A DNA stretch of 64,000 nt from Promineifilum sp019695075 (GCA_026129185.1 JAHCIO010000017.1:24533-88532); one strand, 5' to 3'; shown: positions 47,855 through 58,825, numbered from the stretch's first letter. Numbers and translations are program-made. The notes: generated by a model from the letters alone, not told the origin.

Positions 47855-49807
47855 TCATCCCAGTTCCGCCTCCGGCGTCAGCCATAGCGCCTCGTACACT
47901 TCCAGGGTGATACCCGGCGCGCTGTCCATGACCCGTCCGGTCAGGCGATCCACCAGCCGGCCGCCGAAAACCATCTCGTGCAGCCGGTAGCCGGGCACGG
48001 TCTGCGGCCGGTCGCTGAAGTTGGCCAGCACCAGCACGCGCCCGCGCGGACTGTCGCGCAGCAGGCCGAAAACAGCGTCGTTGTGAGTCCAGACGGGGAA
48101 CGCCCCCGCCTGGGCGTGTAGCGCGGCCGTGTCGCGGCGCGCGGCCAACTGGTCGCTCAGGCCGCGGAAGATACGCCCCGTCACCGTCCACCAGTCGCGG
48201 CGCTCCTCCGCCCGGGCCCAGTCCATGCGCGGCCGGTGCATCCAGCGGTTGTCGTCGGCCAAGTTGGGGTCGTCCAGGTAGCCGGCGTCGTTGAGCAGCC
48301 CCAGTTCATCGCCCATGTAGAGCAGCGGGATGCCGCCGAAGGCGAAGATGAGGTTATAGACCAGCAGGACGCGGCGGATGGCCGTCTCGGCCGCGCGCGG
48401 GTCTTCGCCTTCCAGCGCCCGCTCCAGCCCGGCCAGCGACGCGCACGAGCCGCTGATGCGCCGGTCGTTGGTCTTGGGGTTGAATTGGAAGGTCGCGCCG
48501 CGGGCAAAGGTGTTGGCGAAGCGCCCACTGTAGAAGTCGCTCAGGAAGGCGCGATGGCCGAAGCCGGACAGGCCCACCTCGGCGGCGTCCTCGTCGGTGA
48601 CGGCCCAGCCGATGTCGTCGTGGCAGCGCACGTAGGTGATCCACGCCGCGCCGGACGGGATAGGCGGCATATTTTGCAGCGCCCGCGTCATCAGGGTCAC
48701 GCGCCCCTCGGCCAGTGCGCTCCACAGCAACACCATGAAGACATTGTGGTAGGCCAGCTCACATTCCTTGTTGGTCGCCTCGCCCCGCCCCAGATAGGGA
48801 ATGAGCTTCGGCGGCGAGACGATGGCCTCGGCCTTCAGTAGCAGCCCCGGCGCGGCGATGCGGCTCAGGGCGCGCCAGGCTTGCAGGATGTAGTGGGCTT
48901 CGGGCTGGTTCTGGCTGTCCGTGCCCAACCGCTTCCACATGAACGCCACGGCGTCCAGCCGCAGCACTTCGACGCCCTGATTGGCCAGGTAGAGGATGAT
49001 GTCGAGCATCTCGGCCAGGACGGCCGGGTTGCCGTAATTCAAGTCCCACTGGTACTCGTTGAACGTCGTCCACACCCAGCGGTCGATGTCGGGGTAGTGG
49101 GTGAAGTTGCCCGGTGCGAAGTCGGGGAAGACCTCCGGCAGCGTGCGCTCGTAGGCGTCCGGCTCGGCGCGGTCGGGGTACATCAGGTAGTAAGCCTGAT
49201 AGGTTGGGTCGCCGGCCGCGGCCCGCCGCGCCCACTCGTGCTCCTTGGCCGTGTGGTTGCAGACCAGGTCGATGCACAGGCTGATGCCCTCAGCCCGCAG
49301 TTGGCCGGCCAGCCCCGCCAGGTCGGCCATCGTGCCCAACGCCGGGTTGACGGCGCGGTAGTCGGCCACGGCATAGCCGCCGTCGTTGGGGCCTTGGCGC
49401 GGCATCAGCAGAGGCATCAGGTGCAGGTAGGTGACGCCCAACTCGACCAGATAGGGGATGCGCTCGGCCACGCCGCGCAGATCGCCGGCGAAGCGGTCGG
49501 CATAGGCGACGTAGCCCAACATCGATGGCTGCTGGAACCAGTCCGGCTCGCCCTGGCGCTGCAAGTCGAGCAGGCGCAACTCGGCCGGCCGGGCGGCGTA
49601 GCCCGCGGCGACGATGGCCAGCAGCTGCCGGCAGCAGCCATCGAAGTCGGGCCGGTCGCCATAGAGGCGGCGCAGCGGACGCAGCACGTCGGGCCAGTAC
49701 AGCCGCAGCCGTGTCAGGAAGATATCGCGCTCCAGCGGCGTCAGCGCCGCCAGCGGCCCGGCGGCCAACTCAGCGGCCCACGTTTCGTCGATCGGGTTCA
49801 GTTCCAC
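47855..49807 (-). CDS. ams: Amylosucrase
   Basis: This 650-residue GH13 enzyme matches amylosucrase throughout: QQPSMLGYVAYADRFAGDL, TYLHLMPLL, the nucleophile Asp285 in RLDAVAF, the acid/base Glu327 in LKAEAIV, and the transition-state Asp in RCHDDIGW. These positions parallel Asp286, Glu328 and Asp393 of the Neisseria enzyme. The N-terminal helical domain is also present. Amylosucrase transfers the glucose of sucrose onto alpha-glucan and releases fructose. There is no signal peptide, so it acts in the cytoplasm on imported sucrose. The neighbouring fructokinase uses the fructose. It follows treS by 18 bases. Confidence 0.93.
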   Translation of the reverse strand: MELNPIDETWAAELAAGPLAALTPLERDIFLTRLRLYWPDVLRPLRRLYGDRPDFDGCCRQLLAIVAAGYAARPAELRLLDLQRQGEPDWFQQPSMLGYVAYADRFAGDLRGVAERIPYLVELGVTYLHLMPLLMPRQGPNDGGYAVADYRAVNPALGTMADLAGLAGQLRAEGISLCIDLVCNHTAKEHEWARRAAAGDPTYQAYYLMYPDRAEPDAYERTLPEVFPDFAPGNFTHYPDIDRWVWTTFNEYQWDLNYGNPAVLAEMLDIILYLANQGVEVLRLDAVAFMWKRLGTDSQNQPEAHYILQAWRALSRIAAPGLLLKAEAIVSPPKLIPYLGRGEATNKECELAYHNVFMVLLWSALAEGRVTLMTRALQNMPPIPSGAAWITYVRCHDDIGWAVTDEDAAEVGLSGFGHRAFLSDFYSGRFANTFARGATFQFNPKTNDRRISGSCASLAGLERALEGEDPRAAETAIRRVLLVYNLIFAFGGIPLLYMGDELGLLNDAGYLDDPNLADDNRWMHRPRMDWARAEERRDWWTVTGRIFRGLSDQLAARRDTAALHAQAGAFPVWTHNDAVFGLLRDSPRGRVLVLANFSDRPQTVPGYRLHEMVFGGRLVDRLTGRVMDSAPGITLEVYEALWLTPEAELG

Positions 49808-49825
49808 GCCAGACTCCCCCCTGCC

Positions 49826-51433
<1,608 letters not shown>

Positions 51434-51467
51434 GGAGTGTTGCTCCAGATGGGGTTAGGGATAATGG

Positions 51468-51546
51468 GCAGGGGAGCAGGGGAGCGGGGGAGCAGGGGTG
51501 AGCTTCTTTCTTTCACCCCTGCTCCCCTGCCCCCCTGCTCCCCCGC
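51468..51546. repeat. Long G-rich/C-rich inverted repeat
   Basis: The left arm 51468-51501 consists of repeated GCAGGGGA/GCGGGGGA words, and the right arm 51513-51546 is the near reverse complement. The RNA would form a very stable stem of about 33 bp. It lies between the aglG-like permease and treS, where it could lower expression of downstream genes. Confidence 0.75.
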
Positions 51547-51552
51547 GCTCTT

Positions 51553-52662
51553 CTAGCCCTTCACCGAGCCGGCCAACAGGCCGCGGATGAAGAAGCGTTG
51601 CAGCGAGAAGAAGACGATCATCGGCAGCAGCATCGTCAGGAACGCGCCGGCCGTCAGCAGATGCCAGTCATTGCCGCGCGAACCGACAATGTCGGCCAGC
51701 CGTTGGGTGATGACCTTCGTCTCCGGGTTGCCGCCCAGGAAGATGAGGGCCACCAGGTAGTCGTTCCAGACCCACAGGAACTGGAAGATGGCGAACGAGG
51801 CCAACGCCGGCACCGACAGCGGCAGGATCAGCCGCCGGAAGACGGTGAAGTGCGACGCGCCATCGATGAACGCCGATTCCAGCGTCTCCCGCGGCAGCGT
51901 GCTGATGTAGTTGAACAGCAGGTACGTCGCCAGCGGCAGGCCGAAGCCGGTATGGGCCATCCACATGGCCAAGAAGGTGCCGTTCAACTGTAGGCTGCGG
52001 AAGTCACGCAGGATGGGCACCAGGGCGATCTGGAGCGGCACGACCAACAGGGCCACCACCAGGATAAACAGCAGCCGCCGGCCGGGGAAGCGCATCCAGG
52101 CGAAGCCATAGGCGGCGAAGGCGGCCACGAGGATGGGAATCACCGTCGCCGGCACGGCCACCGCCAGGCTATTGAGGAAGGCGCTGACGAAGTCGTCGCC
52201 GGGGATGATCTCGATCGAGCCGTCGGGCCGCTTGTACTCAAAGTCCTTACCGCTGAGCACCTGACTGTAGTTGCTGGTGGTGAAGTCCCAGTCAACCGTC
52301 CAGCGGCGCTCCTGCACCTCGATGCGGCCGATGCGGCGGTTGCCGACCCAGACGTAGTAGCGGCCGTCGGGGGCCTGGAAGCCCTCGCGCAGCTCCTCAA
52401 ATGTGACCTCGCCGCCGCCGACAAGCATTGGCCCGGTCGGGTCAAGCCCTGCCTCGCGGGGATTGATCGTCTGATCCTCCAGGGTCACGTAGGCGCGATG
52501 GGGGAAGATGTTCCACCAGCCGGACGTCTGAATGGCCTCACGGGTGCGGAAGCTGGAGACGAACAGGCCCAGTGTGGGAATGGTCCACAGGAGCACCAGG
52601 AACAGCAGCGCGCCGTTCACCAGCAGCTTGCCCATGCGTTGTTGTCTTTCCAAGCTGGCCAT
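51553..52662 (-). CDS. Sugar ABC transporter permease (AglG-like) with large insert
   Basis: This 369-residue inner-membrane permease belongs to the MalG branch. The EAA loop ESAFIDGASHFTVFRRLILPLSVPAL contacts the ATPase. Between the first membrane helix and the permease core is a roughly 110-residue extracytoplasmic insert (EDQTINPREAGLDPTGP...VWVGNRRIGR), like that of AglG in alpha-glucoside transporters. ATG 52662 is one base after the stop of the upstream permease gene. No ATPase gene is in the locus, so a shared MsmK-type ATPase is likely. Confidence 0.88.
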   Translation of the reverse strand: MASLERQQRMGKLLVNGALLFLVLLWTIPTLGLFVSSFRTREAIQTSGWWNIFPHRAYVTLEDQTINPREAGLDPTGPMLVGGGEVTFEELREGFQAPDGRYYVWVGNRRIGRIEVQERRWTVDWDFTTSNYSQVLSGKDFEYKRPDGSIEIIPGDDFVSAFLNSLAVAVPATVIPILVAAFAAYGFAWMRFPGRRLLFILVVALLVVPLQIALVPILRDFRSLQLNGTFLAMWMAHTGFGLPLATYLLFNYISTLPRETLESAFIDGASHFTVFRRLILPLSVPALASFAIFQFLWVWNDYLVALIFLGGNPETKVITQRLADIVGSRGNDWHLLTAGAFLTMLLPMIVFFSLQRFFIRGLLAGSVKG

Positions 52663-52663
52663 G

Positions 52664-53839
52664 TTAAAACGCCTCCTGTTCCCGGAACTGCTTCAGGTTG
52701 TAAATCATGACCGGGATGATGGCGATGAGCAGGACGATGGCGATCGCCGAGCCATAGCCGGAATTTCGGGCGGTGAAGGATTGTCGGTAGAACTGGGTAG
52801 CGATGACGTCGGTGCCGAACTGGCCGCCGGTCATGACCCAGACGACGTCGAAGATCTTCAGGGTAAAGATGAGCACCGTGGTACTGACGGTGATGATCGT
52901 CCCCATGATGTAGGGTACCATGATGCGGAAGAAGATCTGCACCTCATTGGCCCCGTCAACACGGCCGGCCTCCAGCAGGTCGCCGGGGATGCCTTTCAGG
53001 GCGGCCGAGAAGAGCACCATGGCGTAGCCCGTCTGTAGCCAGATGACGATCAGGATGAGGAACAGGTTGTTCCAGGGGGCGATGGCCGTCCAGGCCGGGA
53101 AGGGCTGCGGCTGGCCCCCGGCGGCGACGACCAGCGCGTTGAGCAAGCCGATCTGCGGCGCGTCCACCGGTCGCACTTCGTAGATGAAGTTCCAGATGAC
53201 GCCGGCGCCGACGAAGGAGATGGCCATCGGCAGGAAAATGGCCGACTTGCCGATCCGCTCGAAACCGCTGCGGTCGGCCAGCACGGCGATGAGCAGGCCG
53301 AAGACCACCGTCAGCGTCGCGCCGAAGACGATCCACATGATGTTGTTGCGGAACGCCTCCAACATCAGCCGGTCGGTGAAGACGGCGATGTAGTTGTTCA
53401 GGCCGACGAAGCGCTCGCCCAGCGCGGCGAAGCTGCCGCCCAGGTCGCTCCAGTTCAGCCAGCCCTCCGGCGGGCCGTCGCGGTTAAACAGGCTGATCCA
53501 GAACGTGCGCAGCACCGGCAGCGCCAGGAACCAGATCAGCATGGCCGCGGCCGGGCCGACGAAGACGAACGGCTGCAAGCGGCCGACCCACGGATCGCCC
53601 ATGCGCTCGACGATCCAGTTGAAGATCCAGTAGAGCGCAGCCACGCCGCCGACGCCCCAGGCGATGGCCACCAGGACGACCAGCCACTTGGGCGCGTCGC
53701 CGGCCCGTAGAAAGTTGAAGCCGGCCAGCATCACCATGAAGGCGATGGCAAGAATAGCAATCGGTAGGGCCAGTCGTAGGATGAATGTCAGGAGCCTGGC
53801 TCCAGCGCCAGGAGCATCCTGCTGTGTTGTCTGTTGCAC
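52664..53839 (-). CDS. Sugar ABC transporter permease (AglF-like)
   Basis: This 391-residue permease of the MalF branch has about eight membrane helices and the EAA loop LLEAGRVDGANEVQIFFRIMVPYI. The preceding PWNNLFLILIVIWLQTGYAMVLFSAALKGIP resembles AglF. I start at GTG 53839, with AAGGAGG upstream at proper spacing; a longer frame would begin inside the preceding intergenic hairpin. Translation would couple with the downstream permease. Confidence 0.88.
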   Translation of the reverse strand: MQQTTQQDAPGAGARLLTFILRLALPIAILAIAFMVMLAGFNFLRAGDAPKWLVVLVAIAWGVGGVAALYWIFNWIVERMGDPWVGRLQPFVFVGPAAAMLIWFLALPVLRTFWISLFNRDGPPEGWLNWSDLGGSFAALGERFVGLNNYIAVFTDRLMLEAFRNNIMWIVFGATLTVVFGLLIAVLADRSGFERIGKSAIFLPMAISFVGAGVIWNFIYEVRPVDAPQIGLLNALVVAAGGQPQPFPAWTAIAPWNNLFLILIVIWLQTGYAMVLFSAALKGIPGDLLEAGRVDGANEVQIFFRIMVPYIMGTIITVSTTVLIFTLKIFDVVWVMTGGQFGTDVIATQFYRQSFTARNSGYGSAIAIVLLIAIIPVMIYNLKQFREQEAF

Positions 53840-53905
53840 GCGCCACCTCCTTAGTTGTGGTAGGGACGGGGCCGGAACCCAGCCGATCCCTGCGGTGATG
53901 GAACG

Positions 53906-53939
53906 ATATAGGGGTGGATCAAGCGATCCACCCCTATAT
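53906..53939. terminator. Hairpin between binding-protein and permease genes
   Basis: ATATAGGGGTGGATC (53906-53920) and GATCCACCCCTATAT (53925-53939) form a perfect 15-bp stem with a 4-base loop. Such hairpins after a binding-protein gene usually stop part of the transcripts or protect the 3' end, giving more binding protein than permease. Confidence 0.65.
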
Positions 53940-53951
53940 GCTAACGAATGA

Positions 53952-55379
53952 CTATCTCGGCCAGGAGGCGTCGATCTCGGGCAGCACTTCGTCCAGAGTC
54001 GCCGCGCCACTGACGTAGTCGGTCATCCCCTTCCAGAAGGAACCGCCGCCAACCTCGCCGGGCATCAGGTCAGAGCCGTCGAAGCGGAAGCTCGTCGCCT
54101 GGGCCACCAGTTCGGCGATGCCGCGCTCCAGGTCAACACCGTACATGTCCGGCGTAGCCGTCAGGTGGGCCGCCAACGCGCCGCCCGTCTCCAGCCAGCC
54201 GCTGGCCGACTGCGGAACGGTGAAGTACTCCATCAACGCCCGCACTTCGGGCCGGTCGTTGAACATGGCCATGATGTCGCCGGCCACCAGGAACGGACGG
54301 CCGTAAGCTTCATCGATGGGCGGCAGATAGAAGAACGAGTAATCCTCGCCGGCCACGGCCCCTTCGGGGAAGAAGCCGGTGATGAAGTTGCCCTGCTTGT
54401 GCAGCCAGCAGCCGGGCGGGTCCTCGAACATCGGCGCCGGGCTGTCGCCAAAGTTGGTCGAGACAATCCCGTTCGTGCCGCCGAAAACGAAGTCCGGGTT
54501 GAACCAGATCTCGCTCCAGGCCTCGATGGCCGTGCGCACTTCGGGGCTGTCGAACGGCAACTCGCCGCGCACCCAGGCGTCGTAGTTCTCCAGCGACGTC
54601 GTGCGCAGCATCGTCTCTTCCGTCCAGTCCGTCGCCGGCCAGCCCGTCGCCGCGCCCGACTCGATGCCGATGCACCACGCCGGGTCGCCGTCGTCGGCGA
54701 TCTGCTGCGTCAGGGCCAGCAGCTCGTCCCAGGTCTCCGGAATGGTGTAGCCGGCCTCGTCGAAGGCCGCCTTCGGATACCACACCAGGCTCTTGCCGTT
54801 GAAGCGATGCCAGACGCCGGCGACCTGGTCATTGATCATGGCCATGTCCAGCCAGCTCTGGTTATACTGCTGCGCCAGCCATTCCTCCGAGATGAAGGTG
54901 GTCGGATCGACGATCTTGCCCTGGCGGACGAAGGTCGCCAACAGGCCGGGCTGCGGGAAGTCGGCGATGTCGGGGGCGTCGCCGGCGTCCACGCGGACGC
55001 CGATGGAACCCTCGAACTCTTTGCCGCCGATGTACTGCACGTCGATGCCGGTGGCCTCCTCAAAGGCCGCCATCGACTGCTCGAACTTGACCGTGTCGGC
55101 GTCGGCGAAGGGGCCGTCAACCGTCACGACCGTGCCGCTGTACTCGCCGGCCATCGCCGCTTCCAGCGCACCGCCGGGCATCACCGGGAAGGCCGCTTCG
55201 GTGGTCGTGGCCGGCTCTTCGGCCGGGGCTTCGGTCGCTTCGGGCGCGGCTTCCTCGGTGGGCGCTTCGGCGGGGACTTCGGTCGGAGTTGCCTCCTGCG
55301 CGCCGCCGCCGCAGGCCGCCAGGACCAGGGCGAAGACGAGCAGAAGGCCTAGAAAGGTGAATCGTCCAAACTTAGACAT
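53952..55379 (-). CDS. Sugar ABC transporter substrate-binding lipoprotein (AglE-like)
   Basis: This 475-residue binding protein has a signal peptide with lipobox LVLAAC followed by an Ala/Glu/Pro/Thr linker. The mature domain has the family 1 solute-binding pattern: ATGIDVQYIGGKEFEGSIGVRVDAGDAPDIADF, NQSWLDMAMI, and a later GGALAAHLTATPDMYG. It should bind alpha-glucosides such as sucrose, maltose or trehalose; specificity is inferred from the locus. ATG 55379 has AGGAAAAG upstream. The first gene of the transporter after the regulator. Confidence 0.9.
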   Translation of the reverse strand: MSKFGRFTFLGLLLVFALVLAACGGGAQEATPTEVPAEAPTEEAAPEATEAPAEEPATTTEAAFPVMPGGALEAAMAGEYSGTVVTVDGPFADADTVKFEQSMAAFEEATGIDVQYIGGKEFEGSIGVRVDAGDAPDIADFPQPGLLATFVRQGKIVDPTTFISEEWLAQQYNQSWLDMAMINDQVAGVWHRFNGKSLVWYPKAAFDEAGYTIPETWDELLALTQQIADDGDPAWCIGIESGAATGWPATDWTEETMLRTTSLENYDAWVRGELPFDSPEVRTAIEAWSEIWFNPDFVFGGTNGIVSTNFGDSPAPMFEDPPGCWLHKQGNFITGFFPEGAVAGEDYSFFYLPPIDEAYGRPFLVAGDIMAMFNDRPEVRALMEYFTVPQSASGWLETGGALAAHLTATPDMYGVDLERGIAELVAQATSFRFDGSDLMPGEVGGGSFWKGMTDYVSGAATLDEVLPEIDASWPR

Positions 55380-55471
55380 TGTGTTCTTTTCCTCCCAGAA
55401 AAGTGACAAGGTGTTAAAGAAGTGATCCCTATTGCCATTGCCAGATGTCGTTCGATAGGCAACCTCCACAC

Positions 55472-56500
55472 TCAAGCCGGCGGCGCAGTCGTCGACCGCC
55501 GCACGAGTTCTGTCGGCAGGACAGTGTGACGGGACGAGGGTTCATCCCCCTCCGGGCTGCCATCCGTGTCCATGCAATCGAGGAGTATTTCCGCGCCGCG
55601 CGTCCCGGACTGATAGAGTCCCTGGCGCACGGTCGTCAGACGAAAGTATTGGGCGATCTCGACGTCATCGAAACCGATGACCGACAGACCGCCCGGCACA
55701 TCCACCCCGCGCTGCTGGGCGGCCTCCAGCACGCCAAAGGCCATCGTGTCGCTGTAGGCGAAGACGGCCGTCGGCGGCTCGGGCAGGTCCAGCAGTTCGT
55801 AGGTCATGCTACGCGCCTCGCGCCAGCCGTATTTGCCCTGGCGGTGATATTCGGGGCGGAAGGGGATACCCGCCTGCTCCAGCGAGAGGCGATAGCCGCG
55901 ATAGCGATCGCCGATAGGCTGGAAGCGCAGCGGGTTCTGGTCGAGCGTCTCGCCGATGTAGGCGATGCGGCGATGACCGAGGTCGATGAGGTGGTTAACG
56001 GCCGTCTGCGCCCCAGCCACATCGTCGATCTGGACGGTCGGCAGCGCGGGGTGGTAGGCGTCGATGAGCACGGCCGGCACTTCCTGGGCGGCGAAGCGCT
56101 CCACTTCGCTGTCGTCGGGGGCCAGGGAGATGATCAGCAGGCCGTCGAGGCGCTCGCCGCGCGGCACACTGCGCAGACATTCGTCCCGTCGGGCCACGGT
56201 TTCGATGTTGTAGAGAATCAGATCGTAACCGGCGCTGGACAGCACGTACTCGATTCCTTGCAGGCGCTCGACATAGGAACGACGGGTGAAAAAGGGCGCG
56301 ATCACGGCCACGGCCATCGCCTTGCCGCGCGAAAGGCGGCGGGCCACGGCGCTGGGCGCGTAATCAAGCTCGGCAATGGCGGTCAGGACGCGGCTGCGTG
56401 TGTCTTCGCTTACCAATCGGCTTTCGTTCAGGACGCGCGAAACAGTGCCCACGCCGACGCCCGCTCGCTTGGCCACGTCCCTGATTGTCACCGTCGCCAT
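55472..56500 (-). CDS. LacI family transcriptional regulator
   Basis: This 342-residue regulator has the LacI-type helix-turn-helix and hinge (MATVTIRDVAKRAGVGVGTVSRVLNE... and YAPSAVARRL) and a periplasmic-binding-protein-like sensor domain (GLSVIGFDDVEIAQY). It likely represses the sugar locus until an alpha-glucoside or its phosphate binds. It is divergent from the DUF1232 gene and has a near-consensus promoter with a perfect operator. ATG 56500 follows AAGGAAGG. The ligand is not known. Confidence 0.92.
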   Translation of the reverse strand: MATVTIRDVAKRAGVGVGTVSRVLNESRLVSEDTRSRVLTAIAELDYAPSAVARRLSRGKAMAVAVIAPFFTRRSYVERLQGIEYVLSSAGYDLILYNIETVARRDECLRSVPRGERLDGLLIISLAPDDSEVERFAAQEVPAVLIDAYHPALPTVQIDDVAGAQTAVNHLIDLGHRRIAYIGETLDQNPLRFQPIGDRYRGYRLSLEQAGIPFRPEYHRQGKYGWREARSMTYELLDLPEPPTAVFAYSDTMAFGVLEAAQQRGVDVPGGLSVIGFDDVEIAQYFRLTTVRQGLYQSGTRGAEILLDCMDTDGSPEGDEPSSRHTVLPTELVRRSTTAPPA

Positions 56501-56547
56501 TGGCCTTCCTTCCCACCTAAAGAACCGGCCGGCCGGCCCAGGCAGCG

Positions 56548-56561
56548 TGGAACCGGTTCCA
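56548..56561. promoter_or_regulatory. LacI-type operator
   Basis: TGGAACCGGTTCCA is a perfect 14-bp palindrome with the central CG typical of LacI-family sites. It lies eight bases downstream of the -10 box, a repressing position. I found no second copy near the transporter genes. Confidence 0.8.
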
Positions 56562-56569
56562 TTGGAAAG

Positions 56570-56598
56570 ACTATACAAGATCGATTTGGGGTTGTCAA
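56570..56598 (-). promoter_or_regulatory. Promoter of the lacI-sugar locus
   Basis: Minus-strand TTGACA (56593-56598), 17 bases, TATAGT (56570-56575). This is the closest match to the sigma-70 consensus in the window. Confidence 0.8.
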
Positions 56599-56661
56599 TC
56601 AAATTACGCAGAGAGACTGATCCGTTCGATGAGCGGCTACAACTTCCGCCCCTGCTTGGCG

Positions 56662-56667
56662 TATAAT
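56662..56667 (+). promoter_or_regulatory. -10 box for the DUF1232 gene
   Basis: TATAAT on the plus strand, about 70 bases before GTG 56738. The -35 (TACAAC, 56638-56643) is weak. Confidence 0.45.
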
Positions 56668-56737
56668 TAAGTAGACTAACCGGCGAGGGAGGCTGCCTCC
56701 CTGTGCCAGGGATGTCCAAGGAGAAGGTAAAATCCAA

Positions 56738-57172
56738 GTGGCCGATAAGCAAGAGAAATCCAGCACGAGTCAGAAGCTCAGTTCGAGCTTCCTGGGCGAG
56801 TTGATGCAGCAGATCAAGCTCGTCTACTATCTGATCCGCGACCGGGATGTGCCCATCTACCTGAAAGTCCTCCCGTTCCTCGGCGTGCTCTACGTCCTCT
56901 TCCCCATCGACATCATCACCGACGTCATTCCCGTGCTGGGGCAAATCGACGACCTAATGATCCTGACCATTGGGGCCAAGGTGTTCATCGAACTGGCCCC
57001 GGCCCACGTCGTCGCCAAGTACATAGATCAGATGCGCGGCCAGACCATCGTCGAGGGCACGGCCACCGACGTGGAAATGCCGATCAAGCTCATCGAGGCC
57101 GATGTGGTTGGGGTTGAGGCCGACGCCGAACCGCAGGCCGACCTCGTCAAGAAGAACGGCAAGCGTCACTGA
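56738..57172 (+). CDS. DUF1232 (YkvA-like) membrane protein
   Basis: This 144-residue protein has the DUF1232 core: VYYLIRDRDVPIYLKVLPFLGVLYVLFPIDIITDVIPVLGQIDDL, two membrane segments around the conserved PxDIIPD-like motif (here FPIDIITDVIP). The start is GTG 56738 with AAGGAG about 13 bases upstream, slightly long spacing. Family function is not established. The downstream murJ gene ends nine bases beyond on the other strand. Confidence 0.88.
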   Translation: MADKQEKSSTSQKLSSSFLGELMQQIKLVYYLIRDRDVPIYLKVLPFLGVLYVLFPIDIITDVIPVLGQIDDLMILTIGAKVFIELAPAHVVAKYIDQMRGQTIVEGTATDVEMPIKLIEADVVGVEADAEPQADLVKKNGKRH

Positions 57173-57181
57173 GGGTAGACG

Positions 57182-58825
57182 CTAACGGCGTAGCAACCGC
57201 GGCAGGGCGCGCGTCTCGCTGATGTCGAGGGCGAAGACGGCCGCCGTGTAGACCAGCAGGCCGGCCGCGCCCCCGGCGGCTACGACCGGCAACCAGGCCA
57301 GCGGTCCACCGCCGCCACTGGCCAGCCCGCCCACCAGCCACGCCGCGCCGAGGGCGGCCAGGCCGGTCATCGCCGCGGCCAATAGCGACTTGGCCGCGCT
57401 GACGACCACCGGCCGCCCGACTACCCCGCCCACCTGCCGCCGCAAAACCACCAGCATCAGCAGCGTGTGGACGACGTGCTTGACCGCGTCGGCCACCATC
57501 AGACTCAGCAGCCCCAGCGGACGCAGCAGCGCCAGAGCCACGGCCGAGTAGACGAGAATACTGATGAACCCGACCAGCGCCGGTCGCCACGTGTCCTTGC
57601 GCGCGTAGGAGGCAAAGACGAGCATCTGGTCGGCGGCGGCGAAGGGCATGCCCGCCAGATAGACGCGCAACACCAGCGCCGTCATGGCCGTGTCGGCGGC
57701 GGTGAAGCGGCCGTGCTCGAACACCAAACCGATGATCGCCGGAGCCAGCGCCAGCAGCCCGGCCGTGGCCGGCAGGATGAGTGCCAGCACCAGCCGCAGG
57801 CCGTCGGCCAGCGTCGTGCGGAAGGCGGGCAGGTCGGCCGCCTGTCGCGACAGCGTCGGCAGCGTGGCGATCGATAGCGCCGTGACGACCAGCCCCAGCG
57901 GGAACTGGTAGAGCGTCGTGGCGTAGTTCATGTAGTTGAGGCTCTGGTCGCCGGTGCGGATGGCCAGGTTGTAGCTGAGCATGATGGCCACCTGGTTGAC
58001 GACCAGCCCGGCCAGGACGGGGATATAGAGGCGGGTGATGCGGCGGATGGCCGGATGGTGGATGGAAAGGGTGGGCCGCAGCCGGGCGTCGCGCAGCGCC
58101 GGCAGTTGCAGCACCACTTGCAGCACCGCGCCCAGCAGCAGGCCCCACACCAGCCCATCGATCGTGCGGGTCAGCAGGGCGACGGTGACGATGGCCCCAT
58201 TGAACGCCGCGCCGATGAAGGCCGGGATGGTGAAGCGCTTCAGGGCGTAGAGCGCGCCGGTCAGGATGCTGGCGATGCCCAGGAAGAGGACGGCCGGCGT
58301 GGTCATGCGGATGAGCGACACGCTGACAGCCGACAGGTCCGGCTCGGCGAAGTTCAGCGCGCCGACCAGCCAGGCCACCTGCGGCGCGAACACCTCCACC
58401 ACGGCCACAACCGCCAGCAGCACCAGCGTCGCCAGGCTGAGCACCATGCTGAGCACGTGCCAGAGTTCGTCGCGGCGCTCGCGCTCGGCGTAGTCGCTGA
58501 AGACGGGCACGAGGGAGGAGTTGACCATGCCGCCGATGATCAGGTCGAACAGGCCGGTGGGCACATAGGCCGCGGCCTGGAAGGCGGCCAGCAGCGGCGT
58601 CGTGCCGAAGAGGTTGGCCTTGACGATCTCCCGCGCCAGGCCCAGAACGCGGCTGGCGACGTTGCCGGCGGCCAGCACCGCTGCCGCGCGGACAATGCCG
58701 CGGTTCTCGCCATCTCTGTCGTTGTCACCGGCGGCCGGGGACGCGAACGCGACCGCGCCGTTATCGGCGACGGCAATGGCGGTTGGCACTCCCTCTGGCG
58801 TGACTGGGTCGGGGATTTGCTCCAT
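57182..58825 (-). CDS. murJ: Lipid II flippase MurJ
   Basis: This 547-residue membrane protein has about 14 helices and MurJ blocks: AAGNVASRVLGLAREIVKANLFG, AAAYVPTGLFDLIIGGMVNSSLVPVFSDY, and the later FEHGRFTAADTAMTALVLRVYL. MurJ flips lipid-linked peptidoglycan precursor across the membrane. A 45-residue cytoplasmic N-terminal extension precedes the first helix. No clear ribosome site is seen before ATG 58825. Confidence 0.9.
   Translation of the reverse strand: MEQIPDPVTPEGVPTAIAVADNGAVAFASPAAGDNDRDGENRGIVRAAAVLAAGNVASRVLGLAREIVKANLFGTTPLLAAFQAAAYVPTGLFDLIIGGMVNSSLVPVFSDYAERERRDELWHVLSMVLSLATLVLLAVVAVVEVFAPQVAWLVGALNFAEPDLSAVSVSLIRMTTPAVLFLGIASILTGALYALKRFTIPAFIGAAFNGAIVTVALLTRTIDGLVWGLLLGAVLQVVLQLPALRDARLRPTLSIHHPAIRRITRLYIPVLAGLVVNQVAIMLSYNLAIRTGDQSLNYMNYATTLYQFPLGLVVTALSIATLPTLSRQAADLPAFRTTLADGLRLVLALILPATAGLLALAPAIIGLVFEHGRFTAADTAMTALVLRVYLAGMPFAAADQMLVFASYARKDTWRPALVGFISILVYSAVALALLRPLGLLSLMVADAVKHVVHTLLMLVVLRRQVGGVVGRPVVVSAAKSLLAAAMTGLAALGAAWLVGGLASGGGGPLAWLPVVAAGGAAGLLVYTAAVFALDISETRALPRLLRR

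Noticed and set aside
47829..47860. Plus-strand terminator (hairpin plus T-run) at the GCAAAG repeat
   Set aside because: No plus-strand gene precedes it; the T-run after the repeat is probably fortuitous, so I list it as a repeat only.
47855..49807. Sucrose phosphorylase or plain alpha-amylase for this gene
   Set aside because: The N-terminal helical domain and the region around Asp285 and Glu327 match amylosucrase specifically.
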